Below, piece after piece: positions 55,428 to 63,222 of a stretch of DNA of 64,000 nucleotides (within the stretch, counting starts at the first letter, position 1; each line of letters opens with the position of its first letter). Under the pieces are notes generated by a model. It saw nothing but the letters and a program-made list of their open reading frames with translations, did no database searches and was not told where the DNA came from. The position numbers were made by a program, and so were the translations under genes. The DNA is from Rhodococcus sp. NBC_00297 (GTDB taxonomy: Bacteria; Actinomycetota; Actinomycetes; Mycobacteriales; Mycobacteriaceae): the NCBI RefSeq assembly GCF_036173065.1, contig NZ_CP108041.1, positions 3,351,001 through 3,415,000 of the forward strand, read 5' to 3'.

Positions 55428-56237
55428 GTGACCCACGCTGCGACCAGACCCCGACCCGAGACGTCGTCGGCCATAGCCATCGCCTCCTCGGTCTCCCGAC
55501 ACTTCGGTGACGTGACCGCCCTGCACGAGATCGACCTGACCATCGGGCGCGGTGAGTTCGTGTCGATCGTCGGTCCGAGTGGATGCGGGAAGTCGACACT
55601 TCTCGAGATCTTCGCAGGCCTGCAGGATCATGACAGCGGTACGGTGACCATCGACGACCAGCCGATGAGTGGACCGCGCACCAAGACGGCAGTGATCTTC
55701 CAGGAGTCCGCGACGTTGCCGTGGCGCACCATTCGCGACAACGTCGCCTTCGCACTCGAAGTGCGGGGAGTCGGCAAGAAGGAGCGCCGCGAGCGCGCGG
55801 ACGAGTTGCTCGCGACCGTCGGGCTCGCGCGATTCGGCGACCACTACCCGACGCAGCTGTCGGGCGGTATGCGACAGCGCGTCGCCATCGCACGGTGCCT
55901 GTCGATGGAGCCCGATCTCGTTCTCGCCGACGAGCCCTTCGGCGCTCTCGACGAGCAGACCCGGCTCGTGATGTCCTACGAGTTGTTGAAGATCGTCGAG
56001 AAGCTCACCTGCGGAGTCCTGTTCATCACGCACAGCATCCAGGAGGCCGTGCTGCTCTCCGACCGCGTGCTCGTGATGAGCGCCCGCCCGGGCCGATTCA
56101 TCGACGAGGTACCGATCGATCTGCCGCGGCCCCGGTCCGAGGACGTGCTGGCCAGTCCCGATGCCGTCGCGTTGCACGAGCGCATCTGGTCGACGCTGCG
56201 GGACGAAGCCAAGAAGACGATGAGCATCGAGCCGTGA
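55428..56237 (+). CDS. ABC transporter ATPase, NitT/TauT type
   Basis: 269 residues from GTG 55428 after GAAGAAGG. Walker A GPSGCGKST, Q-loop FQESATLPWRT, signature LSGGMRQRVAIARCL, Walker B LVLADEP and switch His THSIQEA match SsuB/TauB/NrtD-type ATPases. It overlaps the first permease gene (GTGA). It powers import by the SBP and permease products. Confidence 0.92.
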   Translation: MTHAATRPRPETSSAIAIASSVSRHFGDVTALHEIDLTIGRGEFVSIVGPSGCGKSTLLEIFAGLQDHDSGTVTIDDQPMSGPRTKTAVIFQESATLPWRTIRDNVAFALEVRGVGKKERRERADELLATVGLARFGDHYPTQLSGGMRQRVAIARCLSMEPDLVLADEPFGALDEQTRLVMSYELLKIVEKLTCGVLFITHSIQEAVLLSDRVLVMSARPGRFIDEVPIDLPRPRSEDVLASPDAVALHERIWSTLRDEAKKTMSIEP

Positions 56238-57046
56238 GCACCACCGAACGCAGCTCCGTCGTTCCCGGTTATCTGCGGCCGGCACCCGCCACGTCACTGG
56301 GGTTACCGGCGTGGGGGTGGACGGTGGTCATCCTGGTCGCTGCATTGGTGGCCGTCGACATCGCGGCACGATTCTTCGCGTCCCCCCTCGACATCGTTCC
56401 GGTGTCCGACATGTTCTTCACCGCCCTCCGACTGTTGACCGACACGGACTTCCTCGTCGACGCTCTCGGGCGGACGCTCGGCATCATCGTGGTCGCGTTC
56501 GTGCTCAGTTCCGTGACCGGGGTGGCCGCGGCCTACGTCCTGTGGCGATTCGAGCTGTGGGACAGAGCGTTCCAGCCGTACCTGAACGTGTACTACGCGG
56601 TGCCCACCTTCGCGCTCTACCCGATCATGGTGGTGCTGTTCGGTGCCGGCGTCGCACCCATCGCCATCCTGTCGACCATCTTCGCGTTCGGTGTGGTGGC
56701 CCTCAACGCGCGCACTGGCTTCAACGCCGTGTCGCCCATCGTCACCAAACTGGGCACCACGCTGATGCTCAGCCGCTGGCAGTACTTTCGGTCGATTCTC
56801 TTACCGTACGCGTTGCCCAACATCGTGACAGGCCTCAAGCTGGGGCTCTCCTACGCGATCATCTCGGTGCTCGCCAGCGAGTTCATCCTGTCCACACAGG
56901 GTCTCGGGCATTTCATCTCCATCGCGTACGACAGCTTCGACATCGCCGACATGTACGCAGGCATCCTCGTGGTCGCGGCCATCGCCCTGATCGCGACGTT
57001 CGGCATCTCCGCCGCCCTCAACCGATTCGATTGGAGGCGTCGCTGA
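56234..57046 (+). CDS. ABC transporter permease 1, NitT/TauT type
   Basis: 270 residues from GTG 56234. Six membrane helices and the EAA-like loop NAVSPIVTKLGTTLMLSRWQYFRSILLPYALPNIVTGLKLGLSYAII. It pairs with the next gene to form a heterodimeric pore, an arrangement used by a minority of systems in this family. Its stop shares bases with the next ATG (TGATG). Confidence 0.9.
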   Translation: MSTTERSSVVPGYLRPAPATSLGLPAWGWTVVILVAALVAVDIAARFFASPLDIVPVSDMFFTALRLLTDTDFLVDALGRTLGIIVVAFVLSSVTGVAAAYVLWRFELWDRAFQPYLNVYYAVPTFALYPIMVVLFGAGVAPIAILSTIFAFGVVALNARTGFNAVSPIVTKLGTTLMLSRWQYFRSILLPYALPNIVTGLKLGLSYAIISVLASEFILSTQGLGHFISIAYDSFDIADMYAGILVVAAIALIATFGISAALNRFDWRRR

Positions 57047-57864
57047 TGAGTCGCTCCGTGGCCACTCTGCCCCCGACCATCGCCGCGCCGGCCGTAGCGC
57101 CCCGGCGTCGAGGTGTGCACACCGCACGTCGTGTGGTGCCGCCGCTCGTGGTGGCAGTGCTCGCCGTGGTGATCTGGTGGGTGTCGGCTGTCGTCGCCGA
57201 CAGTCTGATTTTCCCGACGCCGCTCGAGGCGATGCGATCCTTGGTCGCCGATCTCGGGAATCCGGACTTTCGTGCCAACGTGCTCGATTCGCTCCGCATC
57301 CTGGTGCTCGCCTTCCTGGGCAGCACGATCGTCGGGTCGCTCCTGGGCCTCGCGCTCGGGCTCACCCCGTTCTGGGCCCGCACGGTGGTCCCGATCTTCT
57401 ATGCGATCAACAGCATCCCGAAGATCGTGCTCTACCCGATCTTCCTGTCGTTCCTGGGTATCGGGGAGCTGAGCCGCGCGGGCTTCGCGTTCTACGCGGC
57501 CTTCATTCCCATGTTCCTGGTCGCCGTGGAGAGCACGGCGTCCGTGCAGCGGATCCACCTGAAGATGGCCGCGTCCCTGCAGGTGAGTTGGCCACGGCTG
57601 GTGCGGCAGATCGTCGTTCCGTCGGTGCTGCCCTCGCTCGCGACGGGTATGCGCATGACGTTCGGTCTGGCGTTCCTGGGTCTACTTCTCGCCGAGATGT
57701 TCTCGGCATCGAGCGGCATCGGGTACGAACTGTTGCGCAACGTCAGCCTGATCCGCATGGAGAACATCATGGGAACCGTGGTGCTGATCCTGGTGATGGC
57801 GCTGCCGCCCACCATGGCGTTGCAGTGGTTAGAGAACCGGGTGACGTCCAAGTACGGGGGCTGA
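57046..57864 (+). CDS. ABC transporter permease 2, NitT/TauT type
   Basis: 272 residues from ATG 57046 after GGAGG. Six helices with the loop QRIHLKMAASLQVSWPRLVRQIVVPSVLPSLATGMRMTFGLAFLGLLLAEM that contacts the ATPase. It is related to, but clearly different from, permease 1. Last gene of the importer operon. Convergent with the DUF1801 gene 16 bases further on; no convincing terminator was seen. Confidence 0.9.
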   Translation: MSRSVATLPPTIAAPAVAPRRRGVHTARRVVPPLVVAVLAVVIWWVSAVVADSLIFPTPLEAMRSLVADLGNPDFRANVLDSLRILVLAFLGSTIVGSLLGLALGLTPFWARTVVPIFYAINSIPKIVLYPIFLSFLGIGELSRAGFAFYAAFIPMFLVAVESTASVQRIHLKMAASLQVSWPRLVRQIVVPSVLPSLATGMRMTFGLAFLGLLLAEMFSASSGIGYELLRNVSLIRMENIMGTVVLILVMALPPTMALQWLENRVTSKYGG

Positions 57865-57880
57865 GTGTAGGGCTGCGGGG

Positions 57881-58264
57881 CTATCTCTTGCGCGACTCAG
57901 CCTTCGTGTTCCGATTCCGCTCGATCGCCGCACGGACCAGTCCGGCTAATGCCTCCGTGTCGACGACGTCACCTTCGAAGAGTTCGTACGAGCGCCGCTG
58001 CTTCCCGCCGAGCTCACCGTTGAAGATGCCCTTCGGGTCGTCCAGCGATGCCTCGTACTGGAAGCCGAGTTTCACTTTCGCTTTGAAGATGTCGCCGACG
58101 ATGAGCGGCCCGTCGAGATCCCGGGCGGGGGAGCCCATGTACTTCCAGCCCTCGACGATGCCGTCGTCCACCGACAGAATCACCCGTCGTGCTTCCGCCA
58201 GGGCGTCACCGCGCCAGTCGGGGTGTCGGGCGATCAGGCCGTCGATCTCGGCACTCGGTTCCAT
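57881..58264 (-). CDS. DUF1801 family protein
   Basis: 127 residues from ATG 58264, preceded by GGAGGAG. IDGLIARHPDWRGDALAEARRVILSVDDGIVEGWKYMGSPARD…GDIFKAKVKLGFQYEASLDDP is the DUF1801 (YdhG-like) fold, a small α/β protein of unknown biochemical role seen near stress and transport genes. Nothing in the sequence suggests a specific function here. Confidence 0.85.
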   Translation of the reverse strand: MEPSAEIDGLIARHPDWRGDALAEARRVILSVDDGIVEGWKYMGSPARDLDGPLIVGDIFKAKVKLGFQYEASLDDPKGIFNGELGGKQRRSYELFEGDVVDTEALAGLVRAAIERNRNTKAESRKR

Positions 58265-58337
58265 GGCTGCTCCTCCGTCCACTGCGCGATCACAGCAGAA
58301 CGGCGGCTCCGATCCGAAGTGACTCGCTGCGTTCAGG

Positions 58338-58802
58338 TCAGCTCAACGTCATGTACGGCGTCCACACCGTGAACGAGTGACCCATCGAGGAACAGTTCAG
58401 CGATCCCTTGAAGCCGATGTAGCAGGTGGCCCCGCCGTAGCTGAGCGAGCCACCGAGGGGAGTGCTCCCGGCACGCCCACGCGGGCCGCCGATCCCGAAG
58501 GTCGGGTGAGCCGGGAACCACGGCACGTCGATCGCCACGTCGTAGACCACGGGGGCGAAGGGGATCTGGGTGAGGTACTCGCCGCCCGGAAGATCGCAAC
58601 CCACGACCCCCGCCGGGGTGATGGAACAGTTGGCGGCGCCGGTGGAGAAGTAAGCGACATCGCCCTGCAGGAAGGCCGCCGGATCGACGGGCACCGGCGC
58701 GGGATAGTCGACCGCGGACGCGGTGCCGGCACCGACGATGGACATCGTCGCGGCGGTGATGCCGACGAACGCGGCTCCGGCGAGCTTCGTGAGCGAGCGC
58801 AT
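58338..58802 (-). CDS. Secreted protein, function unknown
   Basis: 154 residues. Sec signal peptide (RSLTKLAGAAFVGITAATMSIVGAGTASA) then a mature domain with four cysteines (NCSITPAGVVGCDLPGG, ATCYIGFKGSLNCSS) that could form two disulfides, and PTFGIGGPRGRAGSTPLGGSLSYGG. The cysteine pattern recalls small exported proteins of mycobacteria and rhodococci. ATG 58802 has GAGAGGATCC upstream. A 6-bp inverted repeat lies 70-85 bases upstream. Confidence 0.75.
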   Translation of the reverse strand: MRSLTKLAGAAFVGITAATMSIVGAGTASAVDYPAPVPVDPAAFLQGDVAYFSTGAANCSITPAGVVGCDLPGGEYLTQIPFAPVVYDVAIDVPWFPAHPTFGIGGPRGRAGSTPLGGSLSYGGATCYIGFKGSLNCSSMGHSFTVWTPYMTLS

Positions 58803-58870
58803 GAGGATCCTCTCGGGTGGTCTGGTGTCCTCAGTGTGTCTGCATCTCCGGGCGACTCGTTACTCGGCCG

Positions 58871-58887
58871 AATGGTTTGTGACCATT
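58871..58887. promoter_or_regulatory. Inverted repeat upstream of the secreted protein gene
   Basis: AATGGT, TTGTG, ACCATT: perfect 6-bp arms, 69 bases before the start codon; a repressor or activator site is possible. Confidence 0.4.
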
Positions 58888-58905
58888 TCGTTGTTCTTGC
58901 GCGCT

Positions 58906-58980
58906 GGGCGTGGTGTCCCATTCCTCCGATGTCGGACGCGGGAACCCGCTCGACAGGGCGGACAGTGGAACACCACGCCC
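58906..58980. repeat. Long inverted repeat, 11-bp arms
   Basis: GGGCGTGGTGT (58906-58916) and ACACCACGCCC (58970-58980) are perfect inverted arms 53 bases apart with a smaller GCGGG/CCCGC stem inside. It lies just past the DUF4262 gene stop and could fold at the end of that transcript. Confidence 0.6.
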
Positions 58981-58997
58981 GGGTCAGGCCCGAACCG

Positions 58998-59444
58998 TCA
59001 CACCCACCCCACGCCCATCAGTGGCTGGTGGTGGGCACAGATGGAGTACTCGGGCTCCCACGGGAAGTGGCCGTCGACGTCCGGCCACACCAGTTGCAGC
59101 GCAGTGAAGTCCGAGTACAGCGCACCGGTGACCACCATGTCCGCGGTATTGACGGCCTGAATGACCACGATGTCCGGTTCGTCGCCGGTCGCACTGCGGA
59201 TCGTGATCCCGGACGACAGTGCGAGACCGGCGACCATCTGCGACGCCATGTCGTGGAGCAGGCTCCCCGACAGATGGAACGGCAGTCCGTAGACGATCAG
59301 TTCGGGCAACGACCTGCTGGTGAGGCCCGTCGTGTACGCGACGTCGGGTACCTCGTGATCCGACCCGGCCACGGCGGTCACCGCCCACCCGTGGCGCGCG
59401 ATCTTCCTCTTGATGTCCGGCACTGAGACGCACCCTCTGCACAT
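58998..59444 (-). CDS. DUF4262 family protein
   Basis: 148 residues from ATG 59444, with GGGGGGA upstream. IARHGWAVTAVAGSDHEVPDVAYTTGLTSRSLPELIVYGLP and the C-terminal FPWEPEYSICAHHQPLMGVGW fit DUF4262, a small family found widely in actinomycetes and phages with no assigned function. It is divergent from the AbiEi-like gene. Confidence 0.85.
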   Translation of the reverse strand: MCRGCVSVPDIKRKIARHGWAVTAVAGSDHEVPDVAYTTGLTSRSLPELIVYGLPFHLSGSLLHDMASQMVAGLALSSGITIRSATGDEPDIVVIQAVNTADMVVTGALYSDFTALQLVWPDVDGHFPWEPEYSICAHHQPLMGVGWV

Positions 59445-59563
59445 AGTTTCCCCCCGGAAGTCGATGCGGAGGAGGAAGGTAACGCGGCGGTACGACAGGT
59501 GCCGATCCCCGGGCTGTGGAGCGATGTCGGCGCCGGTGATCGCGCACGGGTCATCGTGTCGCG

Positions 59564-60469
59564 ATGGACATCCCCTCGGCTGTGTTCTACACGCGCGCAG
59601 ACCTCGCTTCGATCGGCGTCACCGACGTCGAGATCAAGTCCGCGATCCGTCGCGGCAGCATCATTCGTGTCGCGCGAGGAGCGTACGCCGATGCGGCCAT
59701 GTACTCGGCGATGATTCCGGCGGAGCGCCACATTCTCGCGATCCGAGCCACGGCACGCGGCAGGACAGTGAGTCACCAGTCCGCCGCGGTTCTGCACGGT
59801 CTTCAGATGTGGGCCCCCGACCTGGGCCGCGTGCACGTGAGCGTCAATGCTGGACAGGGCGGCCGTCGAACCGATCGCTCCCACGTACACACGAACCGTG
59901 TCGCTGCAGACTCGGTCACTACAGTCGACGGCCTGACGGTCACCACGGTGACGCGCACCGCCGTCGATCTGGCCCGATCGTTGTCGTTCGAGGCGGCTGT
60001 CTGCGTGGTCGATTCCGCGCTGGCATCCGGCGGCACGACTGTCGAGCTGCTGCGCTCGGCTGTCGATACCTGCGCGGGACTCGCCGGGTGCAGCGCTGCT
60101 CGCCGAGTGGTCGAATTCGCTGACGGGCGCAGCGAGAGTGTCGGAGAATCGCGAAGCCGGGTGTACCTGCAGCGCTACGGTTTCCCCGCTCCGGAACTTC
60201 AGGTGACGCTGCGGCACGGTGGCTTGACCGCGCGCCCGGACTTTCTCATCGGCGGAGTCATCATCGAGTTCGACGGGAAGCTGAAGTACACCTCGGAGCG
60301 GGCGCTGTTCGAGGAGAAGAAGCGACAGGATCAGCTCATGTCATTGGGCTGGGTCATGGCGCGCCTGACGTGGGAGGACCTCGCATCGGACGCAGGAGCA
60401 CGGATTGTGAGGCGCGCGCTCGAGAGAGCGGAAGGATTGCCAGAGCCGTTGACGGTGCGAGGGCGGTGA
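59564..60469 (+). CDS. AbiEi antitoxin-like / DUF559 nuclease-fold protein
   Basis: 301 residues. The N terminus (YTRADLASIGVTDVEIKSAIRRGSIIRVARGAYA) is the winged helix of AbiEi-type antitoxins; the middle matches type IV antitoxin-like proteins (SHQSAAVLHGLQMW). The C-terminal ~100 residues (ESVGESRSRVYLQRYGFPAPELQVTLRHGGLTARPDFLIGGVIIEFDGK…RQDQLMSLGWVMARLTWEDL) carry a PD-(D/E)xK-like nuclease fold, E…PDF…EFDGK. Such proteins are common in actinomycetes, usually without an AbiEii partner, as here. No Shine-Dalgarno sequence is evident. Confidence 0.8.
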   Translation: MDIPSAVFYTRADLASIGVTDVEIKSAIRRGSIIRVARGAYADAAMYSAMIPAERHILAIRATARGRTVSHQSAAVLHGLQMWAPDLGRVHVSVNAGQGGRRTDRSHVHTNRVAADSVTTVDGLTVTTVTRTAVDLARSLSFEAAVCVVDSALASGGTTVELLRSAVDTCAGLAGCSAARRVVEFADGRSESVGESRSRVYLQRYGFPAPELQVTLRHGGLTARPDFLIGGVIIEFDGKLKYTSERALFEEKKRQDQLMSLGWVMARLTWEDLASDAGARIVRRALERAEGLPEPLTVRGR

Positions 60470-60642
60470 TCCGCGCGAGTTGTAGTCAGGCGAGCCGGTT
60501 GTGCCGCGCGCGGATGACCGGGACCGGCGCGGATCTGACCGGGCACCGCCCCATCCGCGATCCGCGTGAGTTGTGGTCAGGCGAGCCGGTTGTGCCGCGC
60601 GCGGGTGACCGGAACCGGCGCGGATCGACCGGGCACCGCCCC
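60468..60642. repeat. Two tandem palindromic repeats, 91-base period
   Basis: Copy 1 (60468-60552) and copy 2 (60559-60642) differ by four substitutions and one indel over 85 bases. Each starts GATCCGCGC/T and contains the matching GCGCGGATC near its end (60527-60535 in copy 1), with nested GCCGGT/ACCGGC arms, so each can fold into a long hairpin. The first copy overlaps the stop of the AbiEi-like gene. Confidence 0.85.
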
Positions 60643-60657
60643 GCTCGACCGGAACCC

Positions 60658-61419
60658 CTACCCCCGCGCAGCCTTCAGGTGCCCCTCGGACACAGCCTTG
60701 AGGTGGGTGAGGTCCGACGCCACGGTCGCGAAGGTGTAGCCCTGCGCCAGGCGCTTCGCCGCGACCTCGCCGGAGGGGGTGTGGATGCCGGCCGCGATAC
60801 CTGCCGCGGCGGCAGCTTCCTGCACTCGCACCACAGCAGCGTCGAACACGTCGTCCACGGAGCTGTCCGAGGGGGAGGCGCCACCGACGGCGATGCGCAG
60901 GTCCGACGGTCCGACGTACACGCCGTCGAGTCCGGGCACGGCGCAGATGGCCTCGACGTTCTCGAGACCGTCGGGGGTCTCGATCATCGCGAGCACGACG
61001 ACGCTGTCGTTCGCCTCGGCGGGCAGCGGGCCGACGCGCAGCTGTGAGCGCATCGGGCCGTACGAGCGCACGCCGGCGGGTGGGTAGCGCACGTAGGAGA
61101 CGGCGCGGGCGGCGTCCTCGGCGGTGTCGATCAGCGGCACGATGACGCCGCGCGCACCGGCGTCGAGTGCTTTGCCGATGTAGGTCTGGTCGTTGGACTC
61201 GACCCGTACCAGTCCGGCCGGGCCTTGAGCCGCGTCGATGGCGGTGAGTCCGCGCAGCATTCCGTCGTAACCGATGAGGCCATGCTGCAGATCGAGGCAG
61301 ATGTAGTCCCACCCGACGTGGGCGAGCCACTCGGTGGAGACGGGGGAGTCGATGACGGACCAGTAGCCCAGTGCCCGTTCACGGGAACGGATGCGACGGG
61401 CGAAATCGGCGGCAGACAT
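60658..61419 (-). CDS. HpcH/HpaI-family aldolase
   Basis: 253 residues from ATG 61419. ICLDLQHGLIGYDGMLRGL (metal/substrate loop), AGLVRVESND, LAMIETPDGLENVEAICAVPGLDGVYVGPSDLRIAVG match the class II pyruvate aldolases that cleave 4-hydroxy-2-oxo acids to pyruvate and an aldehyde. It follows the aldo/keto reductase gene by ten bases on the same strand, so both belong with the oligopeptide-type ABC genes. The natural substrate is unknown. Confidence 0.88.
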   Translation of the reverse strand: MSAADFARRIRSRERALGYWSVIDSPVSTEWLAHVGWDYICLDLQHGLIGYDGMLRGLTAIDAAQGPAGLVRVESNDQTYIGKALDAGARGVIVPLIDTAEDAARAVSYVRYPPAGVRSYGPMRSQLRVGPLPAEANDSVVVLAMIETPDGLENVEAICAVPGLDGVYVGPSDLRIAVGGASPSDSSVDDVFDAAVVRVQEAAAAAGIAAGIHTPSGEVAAKRLAQGYTFATVASDLTHLKAVSEGHLKAARG

Positions 61420-61429
61420 GAAAGGTTTC

Positions 61430-62392
61430 CTATCGGTTGTAGGCAGGCATCGGACCGCGTAGTGCCGCACCGACCTCGTCGCACGCGGCGACGACGTCGT
61501 CGGACAACGGACCGCGGCCCAGTGCGTCGATGTTGGCCTGCAGGTGGCTGGTCTTGGAGCCGCCCAACAGAATCGGTCCGGTGAGGGGCTTCGATCGCAA
61601 CCAGCGCAGGGCGAGCTCGGTGAGCGGCATACCGGCGTCCGACGCCACCGCGGACAAGCGCGTGATCGCGTCGAAGATCTGGGTGTTCCAGTACCGCTCG
61701 CGGTACATCTCGGCCAGCCGCGAATCGCCGAACCGTCCCTCGCCGGGAGCTTCGTCGAACGAGTGCTTGCCGGTGAGGAGGCCGCCGCCCAACGGGTTGT
61801 AGACCATCGTGGTGATACCGCTGACGGCGGCGAACTCGGCGTACTCCTCCTCGACGCGGCGGGCCAGCAGGTTGTAGAGCTGCTGCGCGACGACGGGCCG
61901 CGGCGCACCCACCTCGTCGCACACGCGATTCACCTCGGCGATCTGCCAGGCGGCGAAATTCGAGACGCCGAGCGCTCCCACCTTGCCCTCGGCCACGAGC
62001 TTCGCGACGGTCCCGAGGGTGTCCTCGAGCGACGACGCGCGGTCGGGCTGGTGCAGGTAGAAGAGGTCGACGTGGTCGGTGCCGAGCCGGCGCAGGCTGG
62101 CCTCGAGTCCGAGCCGCAGCCCCTCGGGTGACAGGGGCGAGTGGCCGTCGGCGTCGCCGAGGAACATGCCGCCCTTGGTGGCGAGGGTGATCTCGTCGCG
62201 TCGACCGGCGAGCAACTGCGCGAGGATGCGTTCGGACTCGCCGCCCGCGTACCCGTTGGCGGTGTCGATGTGGGTGATGCCGGCGTCGAGTGCCGTGTCG
62301 AGCAGAGCGCGCGACCCCTCGAGGTCGACGGTGTCGCCGAAAGTCATGGTGCCCAGCACCATCGGGCCGAAAGGCAGGGAGCCGAACATCAT
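61430..62392 (-). CDS. Aldo/keto reductase
   Basis: 320 residues. The catalytic tetrad is present: Asp and Tyr in HIDTANGYAGGESE, Lys in LATKGGMF and His in FYLHQPD. VGALGVSNFAAWQIAEV and ILLGGSKTSHLQANI are the expected NADP-binding blocks. It reduces a carbonyl with NADPH or oxidises an alcohol. ATG 62392 gives an ATGA overlap with the ABC ATPase; a second Met follows immediately. Confidence 0.9.
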   Translation of the reverse strand: MMFGSLPFGPMVLGTMTFGDTVDLEGSRALLDTALDAGITHIDTANGYAGGESERILAQLLAGRRDEITLATKGGMFLGDADGHSPLSPEGLRLGLEASLRRLGTDHVDLFYLHQPDRASSLEDTLGTVAKLVAEGKVGALGVSNFAAWQIAEVNRVCDEVGAPRPVVAQQLYNLLARRVEEEYAEFAAVSGITTMVYNPLGGGLLTGKHSFDEAPGEGRFGDSRLAEMYRERYWNTQIFDAITRLSAVASDAGMPLTELALRWLRSKPLTGPILLGGSKTSHLQANIDALGRGPLSDDVVAACDEVGAALRGPMPAYNR

Positions 62393-63222
62393 GCGGGTAC
62401 TCCAGAGGTAGGTGCCGGTCGACCCGACAGAACGTAGCGCGGCTTGACGCCCTCCATCGTGGAGGGGTCGAGTGCCGCGGCGCGCAGTGCCGCCGTGTAC
62501 GGGTGTTGCGGGTTGGTCAGAACGTCTGTGGTGGCGCCGCTCTCGACCACGCCGCCCTTGCGCATGACGACGACGTTGTCGCTGATCTCCCGCACCACGC
62601 CGAGGTTGTGCGAGATGAAGACGTACGTGATGCCGGTGTCGTGCTGGATGGTGCGCAGCAGGTCGAGCACCTGCGCCTGCACCGACACGTCGAGCGCACT
62701 GGTGGCCTCGTCGCACACGAGAATCTCGGGTTCGGACGCCAGCGCACGCGCGATGCCGATGCGCTGACGCTGGCCCCCCGAGAACTCGCCCGGTCGGCGG
62801 TGCAAAGACGACGCCGGCAGCTGGACCTGGTCGATCAGCTCGGCGGCACGTCGGGCCCGGTCCGCTTTGGAGCGAACACCTTTGAGGCGCAGCGGCTCAC
62901 CGACAATGTCGACGGCCGTGAGATGCGGATCCAGCGAACCATACGGGTCCTGGAAGACCATCTGCACGCGCGAGCGGAAGGGCTTGAGGGCCCGCTCCTT
63001 CATCCCGGCGATGTCGACCCCGTCGACGAGGATTCGTCCCGACGTCGGTGTCAGCAGCCGGACGATGGCCTTGGCGATGGTCGACTTCCCGCAGCCGGAC
63101 TCGCCGACGATCGCGAGGGTCTCGCCCTTGTCGACGCTGAAGCTGACGCCGTCGACGGCGCGGAAGGTGCCGGTGGCGACGGGGTACTCGACGACGAGGT
63201 CGTCGACGGTCAACAGGCTCAT
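62389..63222 (-). CDS. Oligopeptide/dipeptide ABC transporter ATPase (DppF type)
   Basis: 277 residues. Walker A GESGCGKST, Q-loop VFQDPYGSLDP, signature FSGGQRQRIGIARAL, Walker B ILVCDEA and switch His FISHNLG; the C-terminal NPQHPYTAALRAAA is the oligopeptide-family tail. It overlaps the upstream ATPase gene and the downstream aldo/keto reductase by four bases each, so the transporter and catabolic enzymes are one operon. Confidence 0.92.
   Translation of the reverse strand: MSLLTVDDLVVEYPVATGTFRAVDGVSFSVDKGETLAIVGESGCGKSTIAKAIVRLLTPTSGRILVDGVDIAGMKERALKPFRSRVQMVFQDPYGSLDPHLTAVDIVGEPLRLKGVRSKADRARRAAELIDQVQLPASSLHRRPGEFSGGQRQRIGIARALASEPEILVCDEATSALDVSVQAQVLDLLRTIQHDTGITYVFISHNLGVVREISDNVVVMRKGGVVESGATTDVLTNPQHPYTAALRAAALDPSTMEGVKPRYVLSGRPAPTSGVPA

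Noticed and set aside
60468-60642. CRISPR-like repeat
   Set aside because: Only two units of 85 bases with a six-base gap, strongly palindromic, and no cas genes.
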